Below the pieces are notes generated by a model. It did not search any database and had not been told where the DNA came from. It was given only the letters and a program-made list of their open reading frames with translations. The position numbers and the translations under genes are program-made. Below are positions 26,555 to 36,775 of a stretch of DNA of 64,000 nt, piece by piece; position 1 is the stretch's first letter; each line of letters starts with the position of its first letter. Source of the stretch: Paenarthrobacter sp. GOM3. GTDB taxonomy: Bacteria > Actinomycetota > Actinomycetes > Actinomycetales > Micrococcaceae. The DNA lies in the NCBI RefSeq assembly GCF_018215265.2, contig NZ_CP136562.1, positions 2,666,001 through 2,730,000 of the forward strand, in the 5' to 3' direction.

Positions 26555-26597
26555 ACGGCGGCCCTTCCGCTTGATAACCAAGGGAAGGGCCGCCGTC
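26554..26597 (-). terminator. Hairpin terminator after ilvE
   Basis: GACGGCGGCCCTTCC and GGAAGGGCCGCCGTC form a perfect 15-bp stem with a 14-base loop, 30 bases past the ilvE stop. There is no T-run, as is common for actinobacterial hairpin terminators. It directly adjoins the tandem repeat array. Confidence 0.7.
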
Positions 26598-26627
26598 GTG
26601 CGGTGGTATTTCGGGACGTTCGGAAGG

Positions 26628-27740
26628 CTAGACCAGGCGGGTGAGCCAGCCGTGGGTGTCCTCGACGGTTCCGGTCTGGATGCCCAGGAGTTGCTGGCGG
26701 ATGGCCATGGTGGTGTCGCCGGCCTTCGCGTCTTCGGAGCCGATGAACTCGGTTGCGTCCTTGAGGACACCGATCGGCGTGATCACAGCAGCGGTACCGC
26801 AGGCGAACACCTCGGTGATCTCACCGGAGGCGACGCCGTCGCGCCATTCGTCCAGGGTGATCTTGCGCTCGCTGACTTCGCGACCCATGTCCTTTGCCAC
26901 CTGGATGACGGACATGCGGGTGACGCCTTCAAGGATGGTGCCACTCAGGGCCGGGGTGACGAGGGAGCCGTCCTTCAAGACGAAGAAGACGTTCATGCCG
27001 CCGAGTTCTTCCACGGCGTCGTCGTTGAAGTGGTCCAGGAAGAGGACCTGCTTGCAGCCGTTCGCTTCAGCTTCCTGCTGGGCGATCAAAGAAGCTGCGT
27101 AGTTGCCGCCGCACTTGGCCGCTCCGGTTCCGCCGCGGCCGGCGCGGGCGTATTCGCGGGAGATCCAGATGGAGACCGGCTTGAGCTCGCCACCGAAGTA
27201 GTTACCGGCGGGGGAAGCAATAACGCGGAAGGACACCTCGCGGGCAGCACGAACGCCAAGGAAAGCCTCGGTGGCGATCATGAACGGACGCAGGTAAAGG
27301 GCTTCGCCGTCGCCCGACGGAACCCATTCCTGGTCGGCCTGGACCAGTTCACGGATGGCACCGAGGAAGTATTCCTCCGGCAGTTCCGGAAGGGCGAGCC
27401 GGCGGGCAGACTTGTTGAGGCGGGCGGCGTTGGCCTCCGGACGGAAAGTCCAGACAGAACCGTCAGCGTGGCGGTAGGCCTTGAGGCCCTCGAAGATCTC
27501 CTGGCCGTAGTGCAGGACCGCAGCCGACGGGTCAAGGGAAATCGGTCCGTAGGGCTCGATCCGGGCGTTCTGCCAACCGCCATTGCCATCGGCGTCGACT
27601 TTGTAGTCGACGACGGCGGTGTGGTCGGTGAAGTAGTCGCCAAATCCCGGGTTCGCCAGGATGGCTGCACGCTCCTCAGCAGACTTCGGTGTTTCCGAAA
27701 GCTGCTGGCTGAATTCGACGCCATGGGCAGTCTGAGTCAT
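26628..27740 (-). CDS. ilvE: Branched-chain amino acid aminotransferase
   Basis: A 370-residue fold-type IV PLP enzyme that makes the last step of valine, leucine and isoleucine synthesis reversible with 2-oxoglutarate/glutamate. [46 protein letters not shown] (PLP lysine region) and GTLxGVTRxS-like LEGVTRMSV are the class IV signatures. The start ATG 27740 has GAGGAAAC upstream. leuB lies 117 bases upstream on the same strand; no terminator is seen between them, so they may be cotranscribed. Confidence 0.96.
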   Translation of the reverse strand: MTQTAHGVEFSQQLSETPKSAEERAAILANPGFGDYFTDHTAVVDYKVDADGNGGWQNARIEPYGPISLDPSAAVLHYGQEIFEGLKAYRHADGSVWTFRPEANAARLNKSARRLALPELPEEYFLGAIRELVQADQEWVPSGDGEALYLRPFMIATEAFLGVRAAREVSFRVIASPAGNYFGGELKPVSIWISREYARAGRGGTGAAKCGGNYAASLIAQQEAEANGCKQVLFLDHFNDDAVEELGGMNVFFVLKDGSLVTPALSGTILEGVTRMSVIQVAKDMGREVSERKITLDEWRDGVASGEITEVFACGTAAVITPIGVLKDATEFIGSEDAKAGDTTMAIRQQLLGIQTGTVEDTHGWLTRLV

Positions 27741-27857
27741 GTTTCCTCCACAGTCAGCTACCTGGCAGGGCGAACCCGGCCCCGAAGGGTGTGGTTCAGC
27801 GATGGACCAGGGAAGCAGGTAAATAATTCAAGACAAGCTTACGCCTGAGATTTGGGC

Positions 27858-28910
27858 CTAAAGTGCGGCCGCAATGGCATCGCCGATGGCAGCTGTGCTG
27901 CGCGGCTCGCCGGTGCGGCTTTCGACGTCGGCGACTACTGCCGCTTCGATCTTGCGGGCCGCCGTGGTGTAGCCAAGGTGGTCCAGGAGGAGCACTGCGG
28001 AGAGGATGGCCGCGGTGGGGTCGGCTTTCTGCTGTCCGGCGATATCCGGAGCGGAGCCGTGGACGGGTTCGAACATGGACGGTGCTGTGCGGTCCATGTT
28101 GATGTTGCCCGATGCCGCCAGGCCAATGCCGCCGGTGACGGCAGCGGCGAGGTCGGTGAGGATGTCGCCGAAGAGGTTGTCGGTGACGATGACGTCGAAG
28201 CGGGAGGGCTCGGTCACCATGAAGATGGTGGCGGCGTCAATGTGCAGGTAGTCGTGGGTGACCTCGGGGAATTCCTTGGCCACAGCCTCGACTGTCCGCT
28301 TCCACAAATGCCCGGCGAAGACGAGCACGTTGTGCTTGTGGACGAGAGTGACGTGCTTGCGCGGACGCTCGCTGGCGCGGCGGAAGGCATCGCGGACAAC
28401 ACGCTCGACGCCGTGTGCCGTGTTGAGGGAGACCTCGGTGGCGACTTCGTGCGGAGTGCCGCCTCGCAAGGTTCCACCGTTGCCCACGTAGGGACCCTCG
28501 GTACCTTCGCGGACCACGATGAAGTCGATCGTTCCTGGGTTGGCCAGGGGGCTGCCGACGGTTCCGTACAGCCGGGATGGGCGCAGGTTCACGTAGTGGT
28601 CGAGGGTGAAGCGGAGCCTGAGGAGCATTTCGCGTTCGATGATGCCCGACGGGATGCGGGTATCGCCGGGTGCAGCGCCCACGGCCCCGAAAAGGATGGC
28701 ATCACGGGTGCGCAGGTCTGCCAGGACCTCGTCGGGAAGGGTCTCGCCGGTCTCAAGCCAGTGCTGGGCACCGAGCTTGTAGTTGGTCAGCTCAAGGGAG
28801 ACGCCTTCGGCGGCGACGGCCTTTTCGAGGACCTTGACGGCTTCGGCGATGACCTCTGGGCCAATGCCGTCGCCTGGGATGACAGCGAGATTGATGGACG
28901 TTGCACTCAT
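27858..28910 (-). CDS. leuB: 3-isopropylmalate dehydrogenase
   Basis: A 350-residue NAD-dependent enzyme that oxidises and decarboxylates 3-isopropylmalate in leucine synthesis. The N-terminal [49 protein letters not shown] and [17 protein letters not shown] are in order; the last holds Mg-binding aspartates. The reading frame continues upstream across the kinase gene, but ATG 28910 ([13 protein letters not shown]) is clearly the start. A TAGATA hexamer five bases before the ATG suggests a leaderless or near-leaderless mRNA. Confidence 0.97.
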   Translation of the reverse strand: MSATSINLAVIPGDGIGPEVIAEAVKVLEKAVAAEGVSLELTNYKLGAQHWLETGETLPDEVLADLRTRDAILFGAVGAAPGDTRIPSGIIEREMLLRLRFTLDHYVNLRPSRLYGTVGSPLANPGTIDFIVVREGTEGPYVGNGGTLRGGTPHEVATEVSLNTAHGVERVVRDAFRRASERPRKHVTLVHKHNVLVFAGHLWKRTVEAVAKEFPEVTHDYLHIDAATIFMVTEPSRFDVIVTDNLFGDILTDLAAAVTGGIGLAASGNINMDRTAPSMFEPVHGSAPDIAGQQKADPTAAILSAVLLLDHLGYTTAARKIEAAVVADVESRTGEPRSTAAIGDAIAAAL

Positions 28911-28915
28911 ACGTC

Positions 28916-28946
28916 TATCTAGCCAAGCAATCCACATGCTGGTCAA
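28916..28946 (-). promoter_or_regulatory. Candidate leuB promoter
   Basis: Reverse strand TTGACC and TAGATA are separated by 19 bases; TAGATA ends five bases before the leuB ATG and no ribosome binding site is present. The spacing is long, so this is tentative. Confidence 0.4.
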
Positions 28947-28980
28947 AATCGTCTCACTCTGCGAACAGTGTGTCGGCCCA

Positions 28981-29000
28981 GGGTTAAGACCACGGCATGA
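28981..29000 (+). promoter_or_regulatory. 20-bp box upstream of the sensor kinase operon
   Basis: GGGTTAAGACCACGGCATGA matches 17 of 20 bases of a box at 30959-30978 before the ABC exporter operon. It lies 36 bases before the kinase start, next to a -10-like TAGAGT, as expected for a response-regulator site. Confidence 0.5.
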
Positions 29001-29036
29001 TGCCCGGACGGTCCGGCTCCGCATAGAGTCGTATGC

Positions 29037-30221
29037 GTGGATAGCAGGCATGCAATATACGAATGGTTCCGGGTCAACCGCTTCAAAGTGGACCTTACGG
29101 CTACGTGCCTCCTGATCCTGCTCTTTGGGCCGGTCTATCTCCTTGCCGGGCACCCGTGGCTCGCCCTCCTTTCCTGCAGCTTGCTGTTGCCCCTCGCTTG
29201 GCGACGCACCCGGCCCGCCATGGCCGCCGTCGTCGTTATCCTTGTGTGCTTGGTCCAGTGGGCGGTGGGTGCGGAACCCGTGGCGGGCCAGATCGCAGTT
29301 CCACTCGTCACTTACGCCACCGCCGCTTACGGACCGGCCTGGGCAAGCCGGACAGTATTGCTCGCAGGGATGCTTGGCGGCATCATGCTGACCACACGCG
29401 AGTTCTCCAGCAGTGCCGAGTCGGGCATCATGGGCCTCACCATCGGGGCCCTCTATACGGTGCTGATTTGGATGCTGGTGCTGGTGAGTTGGACGTTGGG
29501 AGACCTCACCCGCGTCCGACGGCTCCAGCTCCAGGCATTGGAGGACCGCACGCGGCGCCTTGAAGTAGAACAACAGCAGGAGCGCCAGTTGGCAGCAGCT
29601 GACGAACGGTCCCATATTGCGCGGGAAATGCACGACATCGTGGCCCACTCGTTGTCCGTGATCATTACCCAGGCAGACGGCGCACGGTACGCAGCCGCAG
29701 CGAAGCCCGAACTCGCCACCGAAGCGCTGGCCACCATTGCCGCCACAGGCAGGGATTCCCTGGCCGAGATGCGACGGCTGTTGGGCGTCCTCCGCTCCGA
29801 CGACGACTCCCCCACCCGCCCGCAACCCCGGCTTTCCGACCTGGATGAGCTCCTCTTGGGTTTCCGCGCCGCGACGCTGCAGGTTGCCTTCGACCAAAGC
29901 GGTGTCCCCCGCAGGGCGCTTCCCGCCGGGGCGGAGCTGACCGCCTACCGCATCATCCAGGAGGCACTGACCAACGTCATCAAACATGCCGGGCCCAAGG
30001 CCAGTGCACGGGTGACGCTCGCCTGGCAAGGCCGGGGCCTGCAGCTGGACATCGTCGACGATGGCCGGGGCGCCGCCGCTGATCCGCCGGCGGCAGGTGG
30101 CGGCAACGGCCTGCGGGGCATGGGCGAGCGCGTGTCCCTCTACGATGGTTCCTTGACCGCAGGCCCGGAACAGGGCGGCGGTTTCAGCGTGTCCGCATTC
30201 ATCCCCTATTCGGAGGCCTAA
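29037..30221 (+). CDS. Two-component sensor histidine kinase (NarL/DesK-type)
   Basis: A 394-residue membrane kinase. Four to six hydrophobic segments fill residues 20-165, followed by a coiled linker and the HisKA_3 box [17 protein letters not shown] near residue 197 (phosphorylated His). A compact HATPase_c follows: [19 protein letters not shown] (N box), DIVDDGRG (G1) and [14 protein letters not shown] (G2). The start GTG 29037 gives [11 protein letters not shown]; no Shine-Dalgarno is seen. It precedes the response regulator by three bases. The absence of a large extracellular domain suggests sensing at or in the membrane. Confidence 0.92.
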   Translation: MDSRHAIYEWFRVNRFKVDLTATCLLILLFGPVYLLAGHPWLALLSCSLLLPLAWRRTRPAMAAVVVILVCLVQWAVGAEPVAGQIAVPLVTYATAAYGPAWASRTVLLAGMLGGIMLTTREFSSSAESGIMGLTIGALYTVLIWMLVLVSWTLGDLTRVRRLQLQALEDRTRRLEVEQQQERQLAAADERSHIAREMHDIVAHSLSVIITQADGARYAAAAKPELATEALATIAATGRDSLAEMRRLLGVLRSDDDSPTRPQPRLSDLDELLLGFRAATLQVAFDQSGVPRRALPAGAELTAYRIIQEALTNVIKHAGPKASARVTLAWQGRGLQLDIVDDGRGAAADPPAAGGGNGLRGMGERVSLYDGSLTAGPEQGGGFSVSAFIPYSEA

Positions 30222-30224
30222 CCC

Positions 30225-30938
30225 ATGTCCGACGTTCCTGCGCCCATCCGGGTTGCCCTGGTGGACGACCAACACCTGGTCCGCTCGGGATTTGGCATGC
30301 TGATCAACTCCCAGCCGGATCTCGAAGTCGTGGCCGAAGCGGCGAATGGCATCGAGGCCGTGCAGGCTTTGAGTGCCACAACGGCCGACGTCGTCCTCAT
30401 GGATGTCCGAATGCCCGGGATGGACGGCATCGAAGCAACCCGGCGCATCCTGGAGCAGGCAGCAAGCCAACCCGCGGGCTCGCAGCGGGCCGAGGTCAAG
30501 ATCGTTGTCCTGACCACCTTTGACCTGGATGAGTATGCCCTGGCGGCCATCCAGGCGGGCGCGAGCGGGTTCCTGCTCAAGGACGCCCCGCCCGAAGAGC
30601 TCTTGGAAGCGATCCGCACCGTTTACCGTGGCGACGCTGTGATCGCACCGTCCACCACCCGTCGCTTGCTGGACCATGTGGCGCCCCTCCTGAGGACCCA
30701 GACGCCCGAGCAGAGCCAGCACGCTGCGGCCGTCGAGAGCCTCACTGCCCGCGAGCGCGAAGTGTTCCAACTGATCGCCCAGGGGCAGTCGAATCCGGAG
30801 ATCGCGGCGGGGTTGTTCCTATCCGAAGCCACTGTGAAAACCCATGTGGGTCACATCCTGGCCAAGCTCGGCGCCAGGGACCGCGTCCAGGTCGTGGTCA
30901 TCGCTTACGAGACAGGCGTGGTTGCGCCGGGGGCTTAA
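30225..30938 (+). CDS. LuxR/NarL-family response regulator
   Basis: A 237-residue two-domain regulator. The receiver domain has [13 protein letters not shown], the phospho-acceptor in [13 protein letters not shown] near residue 65, LTTF and [10 protein letters not shown]. The C-terminal GerE helix-turn-helix is [15 protein letters not shown], then [23 protein letters not shown]. It is translated directly after the kinase. The 20-bp box upstream of both this operon and the following ABC operon makes it the likely regulator of both, a common arrangement for actinobacterial export systems. Confidence 0.94.
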   Translation: MSDVPAPIRVALVDDQHLVRSGFGMLINSQPDLEVVAEAANGIEAVQALSATTADVVLMDVRMPGMDGIEATRRILEQAASQPAGSQRAEVKIVVLTTFDLDEYALAAIQAGASGFLLKDAPPEELLEAIRTVYRGDAVIAPSTTRRLLDHVAPLLRTQTPEQSQHAAAVESLTAREREVFQLIAQGQSNPEIAAGLFLSEATVKTHVGHILAKLGARDRVQVVVIAYETGVVAPGA

Positions 30939-30958
30939 CCTCATCCCGGGTTCCGGCC

Positions 30959-30978
30959 GGGCTCAGACCACGGTATGA
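30959..30978 (+). promoter_or_regulatory. 20-bp box upstream of the ABC exporter operon
   Basis: GGGCTCAGACCACGGTATGA, the partner of the box at 28981. It lies in the 108-base gap between the response regulator and the ABC ATPase, 68 bases before the ATG. Likely target of the adjacent response regulator, by inference. Confidence 0.5.
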
Positions 30979-31046
30979 GTTGGCGTGCCCGGGAATCGGT
31001 CCCCGGCCCGATCCGGCCGGGGTGCACCGAACCCTAGCGTGGAAGC

Positions 31047-31841
31047 ATGACAACATTCACGCCTCTCCCCCACCCTTCAGGAACAAACCGGCCCGAGGGA
31101 TCGGACGCTGCCCAGGCCCGTCCCGCCGTCGAAGCTTTCGAGCTGACAAAAAGCTACGGCCGCGCCGATACGAGCGTTACGGCCCTTGACCGGGTGTCGG
31201 TGAGTTTCGACGCAGGGAAGTTCACGGCCATCATGGGACCCTCGGGCTCCGGCAAGTCCACCCTTATGCATTGCCTGGCAGGCCTGGACTCGGCGGATTC
31301 CGGCCGCATCGCCCTGGGTGGCACGGAGTTGACCGGTCTCAACGACCGGCAGCTCACCGCACTGAGGCGTGAAAGGATCGGCTTTGTCTTCCAGGCTTTC
31401 AACTTGGTGCCCACGCTCACGGCAGAGCAGAACATCACGCTTCCACTCGCGTTGGCGGGCACAACCGCCGACGCCGGGTGGCTGGATACCGTTGTCAGCA
31501 CGCTTGGCCTGAAGGATCGCCTGAAGCACCGTCCACATGAGCTCTCCGGAGGCCAGCAGCAGCGCGTGGCAGTAGCCCGGGCGCTGTTGACCCGTCCCGA
31601 CGTCGTTTTCGGTGACGAACCTACCGGCAACCTGGATTCGAAGGCCGGCGGCGAAGTTCTTGCTTTGCTTCGCCGGAGCAGCCAGGAAATGGGCCAGACC
31701 ATCATCATGGTGACCCACGATCCCGTGGCCGCAAGCTACGCGGACCGGGTGGTGCTGATGAGCGACGGTGGCCTGGTGGGAGAAATCCACGACCCCACAG
31801 CAGATTCTGTCCTGGCCGCCCTTGGCAAGCTGGGGGCGTAA
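31047..31841 (+). CDS. ABC transporter ATP-binding protein (MacB/LolD-type)
   Basis: A 264-residue ATPase. IMGPSGSGKSTLMHCLAGLD (Walker A), RERIGFVFQAFNLVPTLTA (Q-loop region), ELSGGQQQRVAVARALL (signature), VVFGDEPTGNLDSK (Walker B) and MVTHDPVAA (H-loop) are complete. This MacB/LolD subfamily works with FtsX-type permeases, here the gene three bases downstream, usually to expel peptides or lipids or to detoxify envelope-active compounds. The first 30 residues before the core are poorly conserved. Confidence 0.93.
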   Translation: MTTFTPLPHPSGTNRPEGSDAAQARPAVEAFELTKSYGRADTSVTALDRVSVSFDAGKFTAIMGPSGSGKSTLMHCLAGLDSADSGRIALGGTELTGLNDRQLTALRRERIGFVFQAFNLVPTLTAEQNITLPLALAGTTADAGWLDTVVSTLGLKDRLKHRPHELSGGQQQRVAVARALLTRPDVVFGDEPTGNLDSKAGGEVLALLRRSSQEMGQTIIMVTHDPVAASYADRVVLMSDGGLVGEIHDPTADSVLAALGKLGA

Positions 31842-31844
31842 GGC

Positions 31845-34313
31845 ATGTTGCGTGTTGCACTGTCCCAATTGACGACGCACTACCGGCGGTTCGTGGCGAT
31901 CGGACTTGCCGTGATGTTGTCGGTGATGTTCCTCGCTTCCACCCTCATGGTGGGCGCAAGCACCAATGCATCCTTGGGTGCGAGTATTGGCGAGGCCTAC
32001 CGTAAAGCGGATCTCGTGGCGACGTCCAAGAACGGCGAACCGTTCACCCAGGCTGCCGTGGATGCTGCTGTTTCTTCACCTGCTGTGGCGGACAGCTACG
32101 CGGAGCGGTCCACGTATGTGACCTTCCAGGCCGGCGGAGGTGAGCAATTCGGCCGCCTTCGGAATGCAGCCCCAGCCTCCTTGGAGGGCGCTGTCCTCTC
32201 CTCCGGTTCCATGCCTTCGCAGGCTCTGGAAGCTGCTGTTGATGTCAAGACTGCAGGGCATCTGGGGCTTACCGTCGGCAGCACGCTGGAGTTGCACGGG
32301 GCGGGCCCGGTCAAGAACGCGAAGGTGACCATTACGGGGCTGATCCAGGCCACGAATGATCCTTTCTCGTCCTCGGCAGCCCAGTTGCTTGCCTCCGAGA
32401 CGGTGCTCAACGCTGTGCAGGACGCCGGGGCCGGGTATACGGGTCTGCAGTTCGCACTCAAACCCGGGGAGGACGTGTCCGCGGCGAAGGACTACATCTC
32501 CCACAGGATGGAAGCTGCCGGGGCGGTGTCGCCCGTTGTTGAAACGGCCCAGGAGAAGGTCACCTCGACAGTCGCCATGCTCAGTGCCGGACAGGACCAG
32601 TTGACGGTGGTCCTGCTCGCCTTCGCTGGAGTGGCCATCCTGGTATCCACCCTGGTGGTGGCCAACACTTTCTCGGTCCTGGTAGCTCAACGGACACGGG
32701 AACTGGCGCTGTTGCGCTGCCTGGGCGCCGGGCGTTCCCAGATCCGCGGGTCTGTCATGCTCGAAGCCCTCGTGGTCGGGTTCGTCTCCTCGGTGCTGGG
32801 CGTCCTTGCCGCCACCGGCCTGATGACAGCCTTGATCGCCTGGGCCAAGTCCCAACCGGAGCAGGCCTTCGCGACGCTGGCGGTTCCGCCGTCGGCCATC
32901 ATTGCCGGCTTGGTGGCCGGAACCCTGTTGACCGTAGTTGCGGCTTTGGTGCCTGCAAAGGCGGCGACCGCTGTGGCGCCTCTTGCCGCTTTGCGGCCCG
33001 CCGATGACGCGTCCGTCCGGAACCGGCGTGGCAAACTGCGCCTCGTCATTGGGTTGCTGGCTTTGTTGGGCGGCGCCGGCCTGCTGGCATACGGGAGCTT
33101 GAACGTGGCGCTGCCCGTCGCGTTGCTGGGTGGCGCAGCGTCGTTCGTGGGCATCCTGCTCTGCTCCTCCCTCTTCATCCCCCCGGTGGTCGCTTTGGCT
33201 GGCCGGCTCGCGGCACCGGCCGGCGTGCCCGGCAGGCTTGCCGCCGTCAATGCCACCCGCAACCCGGCGCGTACTTCGGCGACGGCTGCGGCCCTGCTGA
33301 TTGGCGTGACCCTGGTGTCCCTCATGATGACGGGTGCGGCGACGTCGCGACAGGCGTTCAACGACACCCTTGCCGAGAACTACCCCGTTGACCTCTCCGC
33401 CCAGACTGCCGTGGACGGCACCGCCGACCCTTCCCAGGCAGTGGACAGGATCAAAACGCTCGACGGCGTCAGCGCTGCGGTCCTGCTGCAGGCGGTGGGA
33501 ACCTTGAAGGACGAGGCCACTCCCGATGGCAGAGGGACCATCTATGCCCTCCCGGCAGCTGATGCAGGATCGGTGTTGCGGGATATCAACTTGAAGCCGT
33601 CTCCTGGCGTGGTGTACCTGCCTGAAGACTCGGTGGCCGGCCGGGCAAGCATTGGAACGACTGGCGGCGATGTTTCGCTCGAATCGAAGGTGCTGCGTAC
33701 CCGGAACGTCCCTGCCTTCGTTGAAGCATCCAGCATTGCTTCGGCGGCGCTGCCGGAAACCCCGGGCATGGTGTGGGTGAAGCTGGACGACGCCGTCTCG
33801 GCGGACCGGGTTCAGGCCATCCAAAAGGAGATCGCGTCGGCCCTCGGCATACCGGAACGCACTGTCAGCGGAGCGGCGATCGAACGTGTGACGTTCAACA
33901 GCATCATCGATGTCCTGCTGCTGGTGGTCACGGGCTTGCTGGGCGTGGCCGTGGTCATTGCTTTGATCGGCGTGGCAAATACTTTGTCGCTCTCGGTCCT
34001 TGAACGGACCCGCGAAAACTCGCTGCTTCGCGCCCTGGGGCTGACCAAGGGCCAACTCCGCGGGATGCTGGCCATCGAAGCCGTGCTGGTTGCGGGAGTG
34101 TCCGCGCTTCTGGGGGCCGGGATGGGCATCGTCTACGGCTGGCTCGGCGCGCAGGCCACCCTCGGCGGCGTGGCGACCGTCGTGCCCGCTGTGCCATGGC
34201 TGCAACTGCTGGCCGTCTTCGGTGTGGCCGTGGTGGCCGGGCTGCTCGCATCAGTGATTCCGGCCCGGCGTGCGGCTCGTTTGTCCCCCGTCGAAGGGCT
34301 TGCCACCGCCTGA
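31845..34313 (+). CDS. FtsX-like ABC transporter permease
   Basis: An 822-residue permease with two FtsX modules. An N-terminal membrane segment (residues 15-36) and an extracytoplasmic domain precede three helices (residues about 250-375). A second such set follows around residues 400-440 and 490, and a last helix group at 690-815. VVANTFSVLVAQRTRELALLRCLGA and IGVANTLSLSVLERTRENSLLRALG are the paired FtsX motifs. It forms the exporter with the ATPase at 31047, and the adjacent two-component system suggests induction by an envelope stress or a transported compound. Confidence 0.92.
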   Translation: MLRVALSQLTTHYRRFVAIGLAVMLSVMFLASTLMVGASTNASLGASIGEAYRKADLVATSKNGEPFTQAAVDAAVSSPAVADSYAERSTYVTFQAGGGEQFGRLRNAAPASLEGAVLSSGSMPSQALEAAVDVKTAGHLGLTVGSTLELHGAGPVKNAKVTITGLIQATNDPFSSSAAQLLASETVLNAVQDAGAGYTGLQFALKPGEDVSAAKDYISHRMEAAGAVSPVVETAQEKVTSTVAMLSAGQDQLTVVLLAFAGVAILVSTLVVANTFSVLVAQRTRELALLRCLGAGRSQIRGSVMLEALVVGFVSSVLGVLAATGLMTALIAWAKSQPEQAFATLAVPPSAIIAGLVAGTLLTVVAALVPAKAATAVAPLAALRPADDASVRNRRGKLRLVIGLLALLGGAGLLAYGSLNVALPVALLGGAASFVGILLCSSLFIPPVVALAGRLAAPAGVPGRLAAVNATRNPARTSATAAALLIGVTLVSLMMTGAATSRQAFNDTLAENYPVDLSAQTAVDGTADPSQAVDRIKTLDGVSAAVLLQAVGTLKDEATPDGRGTIYALPAADAGSVLRDINLKPSPGVVYLPEDSVAGRASIGTTGGDVSLESKVLRTRNVPAFVEASSIASAALPETPGMVWVKLDDAVSADRVQAIQKEIASALGIPERTVSGAAIERVTFNSIIDVLLLVVTGLLGVAVVIALIGVANTLSLSVLERTRENSLLRALGLTKGQLRGMLAIEAVLVAGVSALLGAGMGIVYGWLGAQATLGGVATVVPAVPWLQLLAVFGVAVVAGLLASVIPARRAARLSPVEGLATA

Positions 34314-34338
34314 CGCTCCATCACCAACTAGCCCTTAA

Positions 34339-34397
34339 AGCGGAACGCTCCCGCATTTCCTCCCGTCCTGCCGGTGGAAATGCGGGAGCGTTCCGCT
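34339..34397. terminator. Bidirectional hairpin between FtsX permease and metG
   Basis: Two perfectly complementary 22-base arms (beginning AGCGGAACGCTCCCGCATTT on the left) with a 15-base loop, between two convergent genes. It should terminate both transcripts. Confidence 0.85.
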
Positions 34398-34425
34398 GAT
34401 GGGGATGGTTCGTGGAAGAGCGCTG

Positions 34426-35985
34426 CTAGGCCTCGGCGGGTTCCTCGAAGCGCGGGAAGACCGGCGCAGGTGCAGGCAGTTCCGTGCCCGCGACGATCGG
34501 CGTGGCGATCGCAGCGAACTGGCGGGCGTCGCCTTCCGGCTGCCCAAGGACCTCGAGGAGCTTGGCCGACGACGACGGCATCACGGGCTGGGCGAGGATC
34601 GCTACGATCCGGACCACTTCCAAGGTGACGTAAAGGACAGTGTTCATCCGTTCGACGTCCGTTTTACGCAGCACCCAGGGGGCCTGATCGGCGAAGTAGG
34701 CATTGGTATCACCGAGCACGGCCCAGATGGCTTCGAGGGCGCGGCTGAATTCCTGCTTGTCGAACGCCGAGCGCGCGATGTCCAACAGTTCACCGGCCCG
34801 GGCCAGCAGGGCGGTGTCCTCGTCCGTGGACGCACCGGGCGTGGGTACCTTGCCCTCGCAGTTCTTCGCCACCATGGACAGCGAACGCTGAGCGAGGTTT
34901 CCGAAGTTGTTGGCGAGGTCGGAGTTCATCCGGCCCACGATCGCTTCGTGGTTGTAATTGCCGTCAGCGCCGAACGGAACTTCGCGGAGGAAGAAGTATC
35001 GGCACTGGTCCAGGCCGTACTGCGCCACGAAATCCTGCGGTGCCACCACGTTGCCCAGGGACTTGGACATCTTGACGCCGTTGTTGGTGAGAAAGCCATG
35101 GATCATGACGCGCTTCGGCAATTCCAGGCCGGCGCTCATCAGGAACGCGGGCCAGTAGATGGCGTGGAACCGCGAGATGTCCTTGCCGATCACGTGGACG
35201 TCGGCCGGCCAGAACTTCCTGAACGATTCGGACTCGACGTCCGGGTACCCCACGCCAGTGAGGTAGTTGGTCAGTGCGTCCACCCAGACGTACATGACGT
35301 GCTTCTCATCGCCCGGGACCGGAACACCCCAGTCAAAGGTGGTGCGGCTGATGGACAGGTCTTCGAGGCCGCGCTTAACAAAGCTGATGACCTCGTTGAA
35401 ACGGGACTGCGGAGCGCCGAACTCCGGCTGTTCCCCGTAGAGCTCCAGGAGCTTGTCCTGGTAGTTGGAGAGCCGGAAGAAGTAGCTTTCCTCAGCCGTC
35501 CAGGTGACCAGCGTGTCCGTTTCCTTGGAGTAACGGAGGCCGTCCTCCTTGACCACGGTGTCGTCCTCGACGTAGTACGCCTCGTCGCGGACCGAATACC
35601 AGCCCTCGTACTTGGACAGGTAGATATCGCCGTTGGCTTCCATCTTCTTCCAGATGGCCTGCGAGGCGGCGTAGTGGTCCTGGTCCGTGGTGCGGATGAA
35701 GCGGTCATGCGAGATGCCCAGGTCCTGGCTCATCTGCTTGAACGCCGCAGAGTTGCGGTCCGCGAGCTGCTTGGCAGTGATGCCTTCCTTCTCCGCGGAC
35801 TGCTGCATCTTGAGCCCGTGCTCGTCCGTTCCGGTCATGAAGAACACTTCATGGCCATCAAGCCGCTTGAAGCGCGCCATGGCATCGGTCGCAATGACCT
35901 CGTAGGCGTGGCCGATGTGCGGCACGCCGTTGGGGTAGCTGATTGCGGTGGTGATGTAGAACGGGGATTTCTCTGGAGACGTCAC
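34426..35985 (-). CDS. metG: Methionine--tRNA ligase
   Basis: A 519-residue class I synthetase that charges initiator and elongator tRNA-Met. [16 protein letters not shown] carries the HIGH motif, [12 protein letters not shown] the KMSKS loop, and the anticodon domain follows. It lacks the C-terminal tRNA-binding (Trbp111-like) extension seen in longer MetG proteins, and the zinc-knuckle region is short (class without four cysteines). The start is GTG 35985, giving [17 protein letters not shown]. The upstream 34 bases separate it from the ABC ATPase gene on the same strand. Confidence 0.96.
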   Translation of the reverse strand: MTSPEKSPFYITTAISYPNGVPHIGHAYEVIATDAMARFKRLDGHEVFFMTGTDEHGLKMQQSAEKEGITAKQLADRNSAAFKQMSQDLGISHDRFIRTTDQDHYAASQAIWKKMEANGDIYLSKYEGWYSVRDEAYYVEDDTVVKEDGLRYSKETDTLVTWTAEESYFFRLSNYQDKLLELYGEQPEFGAPQSRFNEVISFVKRGLEDLSISRTTFDWGVPVPGDEKHVMYVWVDALTNYLTGVGYPDVESESFRKFWPADVHVIGKDISRFHAIYWPAFLMSAGLELPKRVMIHGFLTNNGVKMSKSLGNVVAPQDFVAQYGLDQCRYFFLREVPFGADGNYNHEAIVGRMNSDLANNFGNLAQRSLSMVAKNCEGKVPTPGASTDEDTALLARAGELLDIARSAFDKQEFSRALEAIWAVLGDTNAYFADQAPWVLRKTDVERMNTVLYVTLEVVRIVAILAQPVMPSSSAKLLEVLGQPEGDARQFAAIATPIVAGTELPAPAPVFPRFEEPAEA

Positions 35986-36019
35986 TCTAAAAAGTTACCT
36001 TTATTTCGGATGAAAGAGC

Positions 36020-36775
36020 TTAGTTAAGTTCGGTCAGCGTATCGCTGAGGCGGACCAACTCGTGGTCGTGGGAAGCAACCATGACGGCGATGCCGTCGCT
36101 GGTGGTGTCCTTCAGGATTCCGATAATGCGGTTGGCCGCGGCACGGTCGAGGCTGGCGGTGGGCTCGTCCACCACCAGGACACGGGTGCCCAGGATCAGT
36201 GCGCGAGCAATGGCAACGCGCTGGCGTTCGCCACCTGAAAGCTGGGCGGGGCGGTGCCGCATTCGACGGCCCAGGCCCACCAGGTCCAAAAGGTCCTTGG
36301 CCATTTCCGTGCGCTGCTCCACTTCGCCATCGGGTACGGCGGGAAGCAGGACGTTCTCCAACGCGCTCATGCCGTCGATCAGGGCACCGCCCTGGTCTAC
36401 GTAACCGATGAGGGCACGACGGCGGTCCGCGATTTCGTCGTCGCCCATCGTGTCCAGCGCCACGCCTTCCCAGAAGACCTTGCCCGACGTCGGCAGCGTA
36501 AGTCCGGCGCTGACCGTCAGGATGCTGGTCTTGCCGGAGCCGCTTCGGCCGGCGATACAGTGCATCTCACCGGCGTGCAGCGTCAGGTTGAAGTCATCGA
36601 CGACGTCGACTTCCTCGGCTCCGCCTTTGTCGCCACCGTAGTGGATGGTGACGCGGCTCAGTTCCAGGGGCGTGGCGTGGTCCGCGGCCCGCACGATCGT
36701 GTTGGCGCGGGTCTGCAGCGACTCTTCCGTGGATTCCGGGGTGGCCGCCAGCTCGGGGTTGAGGTTGTCAGTCAT
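36020..36775 (-). CDS. ABC transporter ATP-binding protein (FtsX-partner type)
   Basis: A 251-residue ATPase with CIAGRSGSGKTSILTVSAGL (Walker A), RRALIGYVDQGGALIDGMSALENV (Q-loop), QLSGGERQRVAIARALIL (signature), VLVVDEPTASLDRA (Walker B) and VASHDHELV (H-loop). About 40 N-terminal residues are variable and acidic. The ATG at 36775 overlaps the permease stop by four bases (ATGA), so the two subunits are coupled. The substrate is unknown; this subfamily usually powers FtsX-type permeases. Confidence 0.92.
   Translation of the reverse strand: MTDNLNPELAATPESTEESLQTRANTIVRAADHATPLELSRVTIHYGGDKGGAEEVDVVDDFNLTLHAGEMHCIAGRSGSGKTSILTVSAGLTLPTSGKVFWEGVALDTMGDDEIADRRRALIGYVDQGGALIDGMSALENVLLPAVPDGEVEQRTEMAKDLLDLVGLGRRMRHRPAQLSGGERQRVAIARALILGTRVLVVDEPTASLDRAAANRIIGILKDTTSDGIAVMVASHDHELVRLSDTLTELN

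Noticed and set aside
24618..26627. Larger genomic island around the IS
   Set aside because: Only one IS and short repeats are present; both flanks are core genes and no integrase, tRNA end or other cargo is seen.
26285..26770. Reverse-strand proteins repeating MLSHVPP
   Set aside because: They arise because 32 is not a multiple of three, which leaves all reverse frames open through the array; no coding signal or homology.
28911..30770. leuB frame extended upstream into the kinase/response regulator region
   Set aside because: The leuB start is clear at 28910 and the extension overlaps two well-supported genes in the opposite direction.
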